In this document: positions 32,767 through 41,469 of the stretch, piece after piece | Layout of the letters: every line of letters starts with the position of its first letter | How positions within the stretch are numbered: the first letter of the stretch is position 1 | Assembly (NCBI RefSeq): GCF_025836975.1 | Contig: NZ_CP107548.1 | Span: 3,162,001-3,226,000 of the forward strand | Direction of reading: 5' to 3' | Origin: Pollutimonas sp. M17 | GTDB lineage: Bacteria > Pseudomonadota > Gammaproteobacteria > Burkholderiales > Burkholderiaceae_B | DNA length: 64,000 bases | Position numbers and translations under genes: made by a program | Notes under the pieces: model-generated | What the model was told of the DNA's origin: nothing | Seen by the model: the letters and a program-made list of their open reading frames with translations, nothing else | The model's database searches: none

Positions 32767-34857
32767 TTATTTTGCCTGCTGCGGAAGCCACAATACGATG
32801 TCGGGGAACCCATAAAGTATGGCCAGGAACACCAGCATCACCGCAACGAATGGAAGCACGCCCAGGGAGATCTGTACGAAGGTCACTTTTCCGCTCATGC
32901 TGCTCAGAACGAAAAGCACCATGCCCAGGGGCGGCGTGATCAGACCTATCTCTATCATCAGGACAAGGAAGATGCCGAACCAGATCGGATCCATGCCCAG
33001 CGCCATGGCGATTGGAAAGGTGACGGGCAGCGTCATCAGCATCATCGCGATCGATTCGATGAACATGCCCAGCACCAGATAGACCATGGTCATCAGCACC
33101 ACCACCAGCCACGGCTCCAGGCCGGCATGGGTGATCAGGGCGACAATCTCGCGCGGCAGCCGGATGTAATCGAACACCCAGCTGAATATCGATGCCCCCA
33201 CGACAATCAGCAACAGCATCGCGCTGACCTTGGCGGTATCCAGGGCGACGGCGAACAGCCCGCCCACGTCGATCTTCTTGCGCACCAGGCACAGGACATA
33301 GGCCGCGAGCGCGCCGATGGCGGCGGCCTCGGTCGGCGTGGCGATGCCGGCGTACATCGACCCCAGGACGACGAAGATGATGGCGGCGAACGGCACCATC
33401 CCCGTGGAGCTGACCAGCTTTTCCTTCAGGGTATAGGCGCGCGCGACGGGCGCCGACCCGCGCCAGCCCAGAGCCCAGACCAGAGCGGTCAGCATGAACA
33501 TGGACATCAGCATCAGGCCGGGCAGCACACCTCCCATGAACAGATGGGTCACCGATGCCCCGACGGTCGTGCCATAGATGATCATGGGAATGCTGGGCGG
33601 TATCAGTATGCCCAGGGTGGCGCCGGCCCCTGTAACGCCGTAGGTCAGGCGCGGGCTGTAGCCGCGCTCTATCATTTCTGGGCACGCCACTTTACCCAGG
33701 GTGGCCGCGGTGGCGATGCTCGAGCCCGACACGGCCGCGAACACCGCCGACGCTCCCGCGCTGGCATGCGCCAAGCCCCCCGGCGTGCGCCCGAACCAGC
33801 GAACCAGGGAATCGAACATTCCGGCGACGATGCCGCTGCGCAGCAGCAGCCCGCCCATGAAGATGAACATGGGCACGGCCGACAGCGTGAAGGTGTTGGT
33901 GCTGCTCCAGGCCCGCTCCGCCAGCAAGGACAGCTGCGGCCTGGACAGCAGGAAGTAGACCCCGAGCGTCCCGACGAGCCCCAGGGCGAGCGCTATCCGG
34001 ACGCCGAACAGCAGCAGGAAGATCATGGAGATCACCAGCAATACCCCGACCATGGCCAGGGACTCGCCGCGCATCAGCCCGTACAGCAAGGACAGCGCCC
34101 CCAGCAGGACCACTGTATGAAGCATGGTCCGCCAGCCGCTCCATGCCAGCATGCCCAGCACCATGAACAGGGCGATCGCCATGGTGCCCCAGTCGTGGCG
34201 ATTGCCGAATGCCGGCACGCTATGCCGGCCCAGGCCGAGCAGCGCCGCCAACAGCAGCAGGGCCAGCATGGGCAGCGCCCATCGGCGCAGCGCAGCTCGC
34301 GGGGGCTTCAACCGGTAGATATCGATAAGAATGGCCAGCGCATAGACCAGCAGGCCCACCGACACGGACAGTTCGGGAATCCACTGCGGCGTGGAAAGCA
34401 GGCCCCAATCCCGCGTGCCGTTGAAGAACTCCCTGGCATTGAAGGAGGCCATCTGCCATGCCGACATCAGGACGCAGAACAGGCCCACCCATTGGCAGAT
34501 GAGTTCGACCTTGCGTCGGCTCTCCATGGAAAGCCGGTCGACCCATAGCTCGACCTGGACGTGGCTGTTGCTGCTTTGGGCAATGCCCAGGCCCAGGAAG
34601 ACAACGGCCACCAGCAGATAGGTCGAGATCTCGGTGGCCCAGGAGGTCGGCGAATTGAACAGCGAACGAGATCCGATCTCGTAACACATGATCAGGGCCA
34701 TGGCCAGCAAGGCCAGGCCGGCCAGTATGCCGCTTGCCCGCACAATGCCTTCCGCGGCGCGTACCGCACTGAAATCGTCGCCTCTGGACAAGGGATACAG
34801 CGATGCGGCGGCCGATTCGGCCTGCGACGCATTACCGCCGGGGTTCGTTGCTGTCAT
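32767..34857 (-). CDS. TRAP transporter fused small and large membrane subunits (DctQM)
   Basis: 696 aa. The N-terminal 200 residues are the DctQ part, with LFNSPTSWATEISTYLLVA and FLGLGIAQSSNSHVQVELWV. A linker with extra helices leads into a DctM part from about residue 265, showing SGSSIATAATLGKVACPEMI, GATLGILIPPSIPMIIYG, GIATPTEAAAIGAL and IGLITPPLGMVLFVLSS. Secondary importer driven by an ion gradient, using the DctP receptor. ATG at 34855-34857 behind AAGGAGA. Its receptor gene (35045) is divergent, not co-directional as usual. Confidence 0.93.
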   Translation of the reverse strand: MTATNPGGNASQAESAAASLYPLSRGDDFSAVRAAEGIVRASGILAGLALLAMALIMCYEIGSRSLFNSPTSWATEISTYLLVAVVFLGLGIAQSSNSHVQVELWVDRLSMESRRKVELICQWVGLFCVLMSAWQMASFNAREFFNGTRDWGLLSTPQWIPELSVSVGLLVYALAILIDIYRLKPPRAALRRWALPMLALLLLAALLGLGRHSVPAFGNRHDWGTMAIALFMVLGMLAWSGWRTMLHTVVLLGALSLLYGLMRGESLAMVGVLLVISMIFLLLFGVRIALALGLVGTLGVYFLLSRPQLSLLAERAWSSTNTFTLSAVPMFIFMGGLLLRSGIVAGMFDSLVRWFGRTPGGLAHASAGASAVFAAVSGSSIATAATLGKVACPEMIERGYSPRLTYGVTGAGATLGILIPPSIPMIIYGTTVGASVTHLFMGGVLPGLMLMSMFMLTALVWALGWRGSAPVARAYTLKEKLVSSTGMVPFAAIIFVVLGSMYAGIATPTEAAAIGALAAYVLCLVRKKIDVGGLFAVALDTAKVSAMLLLIVVGASIFSWVFDYIRLPREIVALITHAGLEPWLVVVLMTMVYLVLGMFIESIAMMLMTLPVTFPIAMALGMDPIWFGIFLVLMIEIGLITPPLGMVLFVLSSMSGKVTFVQISLGVLPFVAVMLVFLAILYGFPDIVLWLPQQAK

Positions 34858-34905
34858 GGCGTCTCCTTATCGGCGATGCTGCCGGCCATTGCTGTTTTTA
34901 GAGGT

Positions 34906-34946
34906 ATATTGTATTATCGAATTATGGAATGACGATAATATAATAT
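34906..34946. promoter_or_regulatory. 14-bp inverted repeat operator between divergent TRAP genes
   Basis: ATATTGTATTATCG (34906-34919) and CGATAATATAATAT (34933-34946) pair at 13 of 14 positions around a 13-bp spacer. It lies in the 187-bp gap between the DctQM and DctP starts, where both promoters must be. The FCD-type GntR gene at 36239 is the nearest candidate regulator. Confidence 0.6.
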
Positions 34947-35044
34947 CTGCCTCGCATCAATCCCCATCGACCCCGCCTGCGGCGTGGACAATCGGCACGG
35001 CGACATTCCATTCCAGCCAAAAAGCATTCAATACGGAGAAGACA

Positions 35045-36118
35045 ATGAAGCGCCTATACCAGCACACCGCTGTACCGCAGTCACTGTCAAATGCTTGCAA
35101 GCAAAGCTTTGCACGCACGTTTGCACATGCCGCGCTATGCATTGGCGGCCTTTTCGCCGCCTCTCCCGCCGTCGCGCAAGAATATGACCTGACGATGTCG
35201 GTCATTGTCTCGCCCGGCGACGGCTATTCCATACTGACCCAATCCGTACCCGAACGCGTTCGGAAAGCCACCAACGGAAAGGTCAAGGTAACCGTCAGCG
35301 ATTCGCTGGTACCGGCGGCCCAGATTGCGACGGCCATCCGCGAAGGACGCGTCGACATGAGCGCCGCCCTGCATACTTACCTGGCCGCCGACGAACCGCG
35401 CATGGGCATATTCAATCTGCCCGGCCTGATCAATAACGTCCAGGAATACAAGAAAGTGGGCGATGCCTTCTGGTTCGAGGACACCAAGAAGATCTGGAAG
35501 GAAAAATGGGATGCCATCGTGCTGGCAAACGGCGTATGGTGCACACAGCAGCTCTTCTCGAAAGAACCCATCAAGACGCTGGCGGACTTCAAGGGCAAGC
35601 GCTTGCGCGTGCACAATCCGCAGACGGCCGAAGTGGTGAACGCCCTGGGCGGAAAGCCGGTTCCGCTGCCGGTTCCCGAAATCTATCCGGCGCTGGAACG
35701 CGGCGTGATCGACGGCCTGTTCACGTCGACCTGCGTGGGCAACGCCCTTGAATACTGGCGCCTTGCCAAAAACGTTCAGAACTGGAGCCTGGGCCCCGTG
35801 AACGGCTGGGCAATACTGGCTAACCCGGCCAGCTGGAACAAGCTGCCGCCCGATATCCAGAAGCAGGTCGCGGGCGTCATGAACGAAATACAGGAAGAAG
35901 CCTTCTCGCGCCATAGCGAGTTCGTCGGCAACGCCAAGAAGAAGATGGAGTCCGAAGGCGTGACCTTCTGGGTTGCTCCGGACTCGGAACGCGACAAGCT
36001 GATGCAGCCCAAATACATCGGCCCCTCTTATGATGCCTGGTACAAGCGCGCCAACGCGGTGGGCTTCGATGGCAAGGCATATATAGAGAAGGTGCGCAGC
36101 GTGCTGAAAAATCAATAG
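35045..36118 (+). CDS. TRAP transporter periplasmic receptor (DctP family)
   Basis: 357 aa from the ATG at 35045 behind GGAGA. Long signal peptide ending near AVAQ/EY at about residue 45. DctP hallmark near residues 190-220: GKRLRVHNPQTAEVVNALGG, with the arginine that usually contacts the ligand carboxylate, then EIYPALERGVIDGL. Partner of the divergent fused DctQM. Ligand presumably a small carboxylate used by the 37032-40420 enzymes (inference). Confidence 0.92.
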   Translation: MKRLYQHTAVPQSLSNACKQSFARTFAHAALCIGGLFAASPAVAQEYDLTMSVIVSPGDGYSILTQSVPERVRKATNGKVKVTVSDSLVPAAQIATAIREGRVDMSAALHTYLAADEPRMGIFNLPGLINNVQEYKKVGDAFWFEDTKKIWKEKWDAIVLANGVWCTQQLFSKEPIKTLADFKGKRLRVHNPQTAEVVNALGGKPVPLPVPEIYPALERGVIDGLFTSTCVGNALEYWRLAKNVQNWSLGPVNGWAILANPASWNKLPPDIQKQVAGVMNEIQEEAFSRHSEFVGNAKKKMESEGVTFWVAPDSERDKLMQPKYIGPSYDAWYKRANAVGFDGKAYIEKVRSVLKNQ

Positions 36119-36238
36119 AACGGCTTGAAAAGCGGCGGCTGGACTAAACTGGTGTTCACTCACGTTCCGGGAAGGGAAGATACATGCCCGGAGCGTGCCC
36201 ACCTTTTTAACATTCGCTAATAAGACAGAGAAACCCCC

Positions 36239-36949
36239 ATGAAGCCAGAAGAAGCCGACGATGATTTCAAGGTGCATCGTGTTGCAGCGGTACTGCGCCA
36301 TAGTGTGACCGAAAGCATACGTAACGCTATCCTGGCAGGCCGCTTCCAACCTGGAGAGCGCCTGCCGGAGCGCGAGCTGTGCGAGATGACCGGGGTCAGC
36401 CGCACCCTGGTGCGCGAAGCGCTGCGCCAGCTTGAAACCGAGCGGCTGATCAAGGTCATTCCACATCGAGGACCTGTCGTCGAGACCATCACCCCCGGGC
36501 AGGCGGACGGCATCTACAGGGTTCGCGAAGAACTCGAAGGCCTGGCCAGCCAGCTGTTTGCCGAGCGCGCGACGCCTGAACACCTGAAAGCCTTGAAGCA
36601 GGCCTACACGGATCTTCGCGCATCGCACACCAAGGACGATCCCTTGAGCCAGCTGAAGGCCAAGAATCATTTTTACCGCTGCCTGCTCGATGGCGCGGGC
36701 AACGAAGCGCTGTCGAACACACTGCGCCTGCTGAACTCGCAAATCATGTTGCTGCGCTCGATGTCCATGGCGGCGCCGGGGCGCGCCAGCAAGAGCCTTG
36801 CGGAATTGGGCGACTTGCTGAAGGCCCTGGAGGCCAAAGACGAGAAGGCCGCACGCAAGGCGGGAAGCCGGCATGTCCGAAACGCCTCGGCCGTGGCGAT
36901 CAACCTGCTTCGCCAGCAGGATGAGAAAACCGTCCGGAAAAAGGCCTGA
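36239..36949 (+). CDS. GntR-family regulator, FCD (FadR) subfamily
   Basis: 236 aa. Winged HTH in about residues 14-78 (ILAGRFQPGERLPERELCEM, GVSRTLVREALRQLETERLI). The C-terminal FCD domain is helical (YRVREELEGLASQLFAER, FYRCLLDGAGNEALSNTLRL) and usually binds an organic acid. It sits between the TRAP receptor and the hydrolase/SDR cassette and probably controls both. A 7-bp stem, GACGGCC/GGCCGTC at 36948-36967, overlaps its stop and may terminate or attenuate. Confidence 0.91.
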   Translation: MKPEEADDDFKVHRVAAVLRHSVTESIRNAILAGRFQPGERLPERELCEMTGVSRTLVREALRQLETERLIKVIPHRGPVVETITPGQADGIYRVREELEGLASQLFAERATPEHLKALKQAYTDLRASHTKDDPLSQLKAKNHFYRCLLDGAGNEALSNTLRLLNSQIMLLRSMSMAAPGRASKSLAELGDLLKALEAKDEKAARKAGSRHVRNASAVAINLLRQQDEKTVRKKA

Positions 36950-37031
36950 CGGCCTCTTCCGGCCGTCCATAGCAACAAGACCGGATAGCGGCATGTCGGC
37001 CCACGATTGAAAAGGATTCGGAGACAAACCC

Positions 37032-37853
37032 ATGGATGCCCAAGGTACCGCCCCATTTGAACTCTATGCCATCAGGTACGCCCGCCATGGCGGGCGCAAG
37101 GCGCACGACAACTATATCGGCGCGGTGGATTTTCACGATGCCGAGTCGGACCTTGATTATTACGTATGGGTGGCGCGTCGCGACAGCGAAGTCTATGTCA
37201 TAGACACCGGCTTCGAGGAGCCGTCGGCGCGGGAACGCGGACGCGAACTGCTGATGCCGGTCCAGGACGGCCTGGCGCTCGTCGGCGTGGATGCGAAGGA
37301 AGTCGGCCACGTCATCATCACCCATTTGCATTACGACCACGCCGGCACGCTGGACCGCTTTCCCAAGGCCCGGTTTCACATCCAGGATGCCGAACCGGCC
37401 TATGCCACAGGCCGATGCATGTGCCATCCGGCCTTGCGCCAGCCCTTCAATGTGGAGGACATCGTCAGTTTCGTGCGCAAGCTCTATGGCGGCCAGGTGG
37501 AGTTCCACCGCGGCGATACCGAGCTGGCTCCCGGCTTGACACTGCATCTGGTCGGAGGCCATACGGCCGGCCTGCAGATCGTCCGGGTCTGGACCCGGCG
37601 CGGCTGGGTGGTGGTCGCCTCCGACGCCACCCATCTGTATGGCAACATCGAGCGGCAAGTGCCCTTTCCCGCCGTCTACAACGTAGGCGACATGATGGAA
37701 GGCCACAAGCGGGTGCGCAGCCTGGCCGATTCGCCCCGCCACATCATTCCGGGCCATGATCCGCAGGTCATGCAGCGTTATCCGTCCCCCTCGCCCGAGA
37801 CCGCGGGAAAAGTGGTCAGGCTCGATGTGGCACCCAGCAACCCCGCCGAATGA
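37032..37853 (+). CDS. metallo-beta-lactamase-fold hydrolase, AHL-lactonase-like
   Basis: 273 aa. The di-zinc motif HLHYDH is at 98-103, with further ligands in GGHTAGLQIV and SDATHL, and a C-terminal histidine in IIPGHDPQVM. The N-terminal text LYAIRYARHGGRKAHDNYIG resembles AiiA/AhlD-type N-acylhomoserine lactonases and related quorum-quenching or lactone hydrolases. No signal peptide. In this cassette a catabolic lactone or thioester hydrolase is as likely as quorum quenching. Followed by an SDR gene after 24 bp. Confidence 0.85.
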   Translation: MDAQGTAPFELYAIRYARHGGRKAHDNYIGAVDFHDAESDLDYYVWVARRDSEVYVIDTGFEEPSARERGRELLMPVQDGLALVGVDAKEVGHVIITHLHYDHAGTLDRFPKARFHIQDAEPAYATGRCMCHPALRQPFNVEDIVSFVRKLYGGQVEFHRGDTELAPGLTLHLVGGHTAGLQIVRVWTRRGWVVVASDATHLYGNIERQVPFPAVYNVGDMMEGHKRVRSLADSPRHIIPGHDPQVMQRYPSPSPETAGKVVRLDVAPSNPAE

Positions 37854-37877
37854 CAGGCATCCGGCCTGCCCCTTTCC

Positions 37878-38663
37878 ATGATGCTAGAAGACAAATGCGC
37901 CCTGATAACCGGGTCCATACGCGGACTCGGCTACGCCATCGCCCAGGACCTTGCCATGGCGGGATGCCATATCGTGCTGCACGGACTGGAGCCCGATGAA
38001 ATCGCGAACGATGCCGCCGACACGCTGCGCAAGACGTCGGGGCGCGACGTACTGCTCAGCCGGGCCGACCTTGCACGGGTCGACCAGATCGAGGCATTGA
38101 TGCATGCGGCCGGACGCCAGTTCGGCAATGTCGACATCGTCGTCAACAATGCCGTGGTCAGGCACTTCTCGCCAGCCGAAGAACTGCCGGCCGCGCATTG
38201 GGACGAATCCATCGCCGTGAACCTGTCCGCCGCTTTCCATACCAGCCGGCTCGCCATACCCGGAATGCGGGCCCGCGGCTGGGGCCGCATCATCAATATG
38301 TCTTCCGTTTACGGTTCATCGGCGGCGGTCAATCGCGTGGGCTATGTCACGACAAAAACCGGGCTTATCGGCATGACCCGCGCCATAGCCCTGGAAACAG
38401 CCGCCAGCGGCATCACCTGCAATGCGGTCTGCCCCGGCACCGTCCCCACGCCGGCCATCCTGGAGCGCATCGCCGGCATGGCCGCCAAAGCGGGCGTATC
38501 GCAAGAGCAGGCCACCCACGATTATCTGGCCCAGCGCCAGCCGACCGGCCGGTTCGTCGCCATGGAGAGCGTCGCCGCCCTGGTCCGTTTTCTGTGCAGC
38601 GACGCGGGGCGGGACGTCACCGGTTCGGTGCTTCCCATAGACGGCGGCTGGACGGCTGCATAG
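37878..38663 (+). CDS. short-chain dehydrogenase/reductase (SDR)
   Basis: 261 aa. Nucleotide site TGSIRGLG at 11-18, NNAV motif, and active-site set N-S-Y-K with NMSSVYGSS and YVTTK. Ends DVTGSVLPIDGGWTAA, typical of classical SDRs such as 3-hydroxybutyrate or 3-oxoacyl reductases. Cytoplasmic NAD(P)-linked oxidation of an alcohol. Part of the rightward cassette with the hydrolase, a beta-hydroxyacid dehydrogenase and a second SDR. Confidence 0.9.
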   Translation: MMLEDKCALITGSIRGLGYAIAQDLAMAGCHIVLHGLEPDEIANDAADTLRKTSGRDVLLSRADLARVDQIEALMHAAGRQFGNVDIVVNNAVVRHFSPAEELPAAHWDESIAVNLSAAFHTSRLAIPGMRARGWGRIINMSSVYGSSAAVNRVGYVTTKTGLIGMTRAIALETAASGITCNAVCPGTVPTPAILERIAGMAAKAGVSQEQATHDYLAQRQPTGRFVAMESVAALVRFLCSDAGRDVTGSVLPIDGGWTAA

Positions 38664-38711
38664 ATCCGTTTTGACGATCAACGATTGAATCGAAAGAAGC
38701 AAGGAGCAGAC

Positions 38712-39632
38712 ATGAACGAAGCAGCAAACAATCGCCTGGGTTTCGTAGGGCTGGGAAAAATGGGCGGGCCTATCGCCGGCCGCCTGATCGACGCAGGATA
38801 TGAACTGATCATTTGCGACGCCAACCAGGACGCGCTGGCTCCGCTACTGGAAAAAGGCGCGGTCCGGGCCGATACGCCCAAAGCCGTTGCCGACCAGGCC
38901 CCCGTCGTCCTGATCTCGCTGCCTACGCCCGATGTCGTGGCCATGGTCGGCCTGGGCGAGAATGGGCTGGCGGAAGGCGGCGCCGTACGCACGGTCATCG
39001 ACTTGTCCACGACCGGCCCCGGCGTGGCGAAGCAGCTGGCCCAGGGGCTGGCCGACCGCTCCATCGCCGTCATAGACTGCCCGGTCAGCGGCGGCGTGGC
39101 CGGAGCGACCAAGGGCACGCTCTCCCTGATGGTGGCCGGCGACAAGGAGCGGGTTAAGCAGGTCAAGCCCATACTGGATCACCTGGGCAAGCAGATCTAT
39201 GTCGGCGCCGAGCCCGGCATGGCGCAGACCCTGAAGGTCATCAACAACCTGGTGTCGGTCACCGCACTGGTCGTTACGTCGGAAGCGCTGGTCATGGGCA
39301 CCAAGGCGGGACTGGACGCCGATATCATCACCGAAGTGATCAACGCCGGCTCGGGCCGATCCAACGCCTCTGAAGTAAAGATTCCCAACTTCGTGCTGTC
39401 GCGCACGTTTGATTTCGGCTTTTCCGTCGGCTTGTCCGCCAAGGACGTGCGCCTGTGCATGGAAGAGGCCGACAGCCTGGGCATACCCATGCCCGTCGCG
39501 CAATCCGTGCGCGCCTTCCTGAATTCCGCCGCCGACAAGCTGGGCTACCAGGCCGACATGACGGAAATGATACGGGTGATCGAAGATCAGGTCGGCGTCG
39601 AAGTCCGCGGCAAGGCGGCCAAGCAGGCATGA
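38712..39632 (+). CDS. beta-hydroxyacid dehydrogenase, 3-hydroxyisobutyrate dehydrogenase family
   Basis: 306 aa from the ATG at 38712, preferred to 38685 because AAGGAG (38701-38706) is correctly spaced. Rossmann motif GFVGLGKMG, DCPVSGG for substrate, catalytic lysine in QTLKVINNLVS. Its last bases overlap the next SDR (ATGA). Similar in size and motifs to the proteins at 11349 and 29907 but distinct. Likely a sequential oxidation step in the cassette. Confidence 0.91.
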   Translation: MNEAANNRLGFVGLGKMGGPIAGRLIDAGYELIICDANQDALAPLLEKGAVRADTPKAVADQAPVVLISLPTPDVVAMVGLGENGLAEGGAVRTVIDLSTTGPGVAKQLAQGLADRSIAVIDCPVSGGVAGATKGTLSLMVAGDKERVKQVKPILDHLGKQIYVGAEPGMAQTLKVINNLVSVTALVVTSEALVMGTKAGLDADIITEVINAGSGRSNASEVKIPNFVLSRTFDFGFSVGLSAKDVRLCMEEADSLGIPMPVAQSVRAFLNSAADKLGYQADMTEMIRVIEDQVGVEVRGKAAKQA

Positions 39633-40420
39633 CGGATCGCCGGACCGCTGTGATCACCGGCGGTGCCAGCGGCATCGGCCGGGCATGCGCGATCCGTTTT
39701 GCGAAGGAGGGCTGCGCCGTCGCCATCCTGGATGCCGATAAGTCCAAAGGCGCTGAAACGGCGCGGCATATCGTCCGTGGCAGCGGGACTGCCCGGTATT
39801 ATCCTTGCGATGTGGCCAACCGGGTGGAGATGCAGCAGGTGGCGGCAACCGTGCAACGCGAGATGGGCCCCGCCGACATCCTGGTTACCTCGGCCGCGTT
39901 GATTCCCAATGCCGAATCGATACTGGACATGGATATGGACCGCCATGATCGCATGTGGCAGGTCAATTACCATGGAACCCTCCATGCCTGCATGGTTTTC
40001 GGACGCCAGATGCGCGAACGCGGCCAAGGCGCCATCGTGACGGTGGGCTCCATCAACAGCATTCTGCCCCTGCCGCTGCCCGCCTACAACCCGGGGAAAG
40101 CCGCCATCCAGCGTCTGACGCAGTTGCTGGCGGTCGAACTCGGGCGCCATGGCATCCGCGTCAATTCGGTGGCTCCCACTTATGTGCTGACCGAAGGCCT
40201 GCTAGCGAAGATCGAGGCGGGCCAGCGCGATCCGGCGAAAATCATGGGCGCGCATGCCCTGGATGCGCTTCCGGACGCCGACGACATTGCGCAAGCCGTG
40301 GCTTTCCTGTGTTCGGAATCCGCATCGAAAATCACCGGCGTGCTGCTTCCGGTGGACTCCGGGTGGGCCGCCGCCGTCAGCTACAAGACTTATGCCGGCG
40401 GCGTTCCCTGGGATGCATAA
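39629..40420 (+). CDS. short-chain dehydrogenase/reductase (SDR)
   Basis: 263 aa; the ATG overlaps the previous stop as ATGA. Nucleotide motif TGGASGIG near 10-17, active-site YNPGK in LPAYNPGKAAIQ, and C-terminal ITGVLLPVDSGWAA. The two SDRs of the cassette are only family-level similar. Last gene of the rightward unit; a perfect stem-loop follows. Confidence 0.91.
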   Translation: MTDRRTAVITGGASGIGRACAIRFAKEGCAVAILDADKSKGAETARHIVRGSGTARYYPCDVANRVEMQQVAATVQREMGPADILVTSAALIPNAESILDMDMDRHDRMWQVNYHGTLHACMVFGRQMRERGQGAIVTVGSINSILPLPLPAYNPGKAAIQRLTQLLAVELGRHGIRVNSVAPTYVLTEGLLAKIEAGQRDPAKIMGAHALDALPDADDIAQAVAFLCSESASKITGVLLPVDSGWAAAVSYKTYAGGVPWDA

Positions 40421-40440
40421 GGCCTGAGCGCCGTCAGGCC
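40421..40440. terminator. stem-loop between convergent SDR and Bug genes
   Basis: GGCCTGA and TCAGGCC enclose a 6-nt loop immediately after the SDR stop; the Bug stop is 7 bp beyond. Position suits a shared bidirectional terminator, though no long T-run is present. Confidence 0.5.
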
Positions 40441-40446
40441 CCGGCC

Positions 40447-41424
40447 CTACTTGCTTTTCTCGGCGAACACCGAGGGCGCCGCCGCATCGATGATCTTCTG
40501 ATCCTGCGCCACCTGCTTTGCAAACTCTTCCGGCGAACTGCCCACCGGCGACAGCAGCAAGGGCTTCAGCACTTTCAGGACCTCGGGCGCATTGGCCGCC
40601 TTGTGGAAGCCATCGGCGATTTTCTTCTTGACGTCCTCCGGCGTTCCGGCCGGTGCAAACACCCCGTACCAGTTATTGCTGAACTTGACGTCACTCATGC
40701 CGGCTTCCGCATAAGTGGGAACATCGGGCAGTTCCGGAAGGCGCTTGGCGGCGCTGACCGCCAGTATCTTCAGGTCTCCGGACTTATGGGCCGACAGTAC
40801 GGACGATGTGCCGGTCACCAGCGAGGTAACGTGCCCGCCGATGACGTCGCTCACCGCCGCCGAAGTGCCCGCGTAACGCACATTGGTCACCTTGTCGTTC
40901 AAGCCCAGGGAAGACATCAGGCCGGTTCCGACCATCAGCGTGAACGGCTCGCCGCTGGCCCAGCTGCAGTTGTTCGCCTCGTTGGAGCAGTGGCGCTTGT
41001 AGTCCGCCACCGTATTGATGCCGGTTTTGCCTTTCACCACGATGGCGGTGGGGCCGGTCGCCATCATGGTCACGGGCGTCAATTGCGTCAGCGGATCGAC
41101 CTTGAGCGATTTGTTGGTGTGCTTGAGCATGGCAATGGCGGGAATGGACACCAGCAGGGTGTAGCCGTCCGGCTTGGCCCTGATTGTGTCATTGGTGGCG
41201 ATCAGGCCGTCCGCCCCGGGCTTGTTCTCGACCACGACGGTTTTTCCCCACTCCTGGGACAGGTAGCGGGCCATGGCGCGGGACACGTTGTCGCTGCCGC
41301 CGCCTGGGGAATAGGGCACGATGATGACGACGTTCTTCTCCGGAAACTTCGTCGCGTCCGCCTGTGCGTTCGCTCCCATCGCAAGGGCCAGGCCCAATCC
41401 CAGGGTCAGTTTGGTCAGCTTCAT
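40447..41424 (-). CDS. Bug/TctC-family periplasmic receptor
   Basis: 325 aa. ATG at 41422-41424 behind AGGAGAG. Sec signal MKLTKLTLGLGLALAMG ending near AQA/DA. Landmarks: VPYSPGGGSDNVSRAM, VVENKPGADGLI, PDGYT. The HIPYRGG motif is altered to NVRYAGTS, and there is an unusual pair of cysteines (HCSNEANNCSW) that could form a disulfide in the periplasm. 45 bp downstream of the methylisocitrate-lyase-like gene, same strand; one operon. Confidence 0.92.
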   Translation of the reverse strand: MKLTKLTLGLGLALAMGANAQADATKFPEKNVVIIVPYSPGGGSDNVSRAMARYLSQEWGKTVVVENKPGADGLIATNDTIRAKPDGYTLLVSIPAIAMLKHTNKSLKVDPLTQLTPVTMMATGPTAIVVKGKTGINTVADYKRHCSNEANNCSWASGEPFTLMVGTGLMSSLGLNDKVTNVRYAGTSAAVSDVIGGHVTSLVTGTSSVLSAHKSGDLKILAVSAAKRLPELPDVPTYAEAGMSDVKFSNNWYGVFAPAGTPEDVKKKIADGFHKAANAPEVLKVLKPLLLSPVGSSPEEFAKQVAQDQKIIDAAAPSVFAEKSK

Positions 41425-41469
41425 TTGTCTCTCCTGTTTGTGTGTTTTGCTGATGAAGTATGTCGGCGC

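Noticed and set aside
33127-34548. Plus-strand open frame rich in Gln, His and Arg
   Set aside because: Mirror of the membrane segments of the fused DctQM gene; low-complexity product is typical of antisense to hydrophobic coding sequence.
35135-37033. Long minus-strand open frame (632 codons)
   Set aside because: Antisense to the DctP and GntR genes, both with clear family motifs; no domain in the antisense product.
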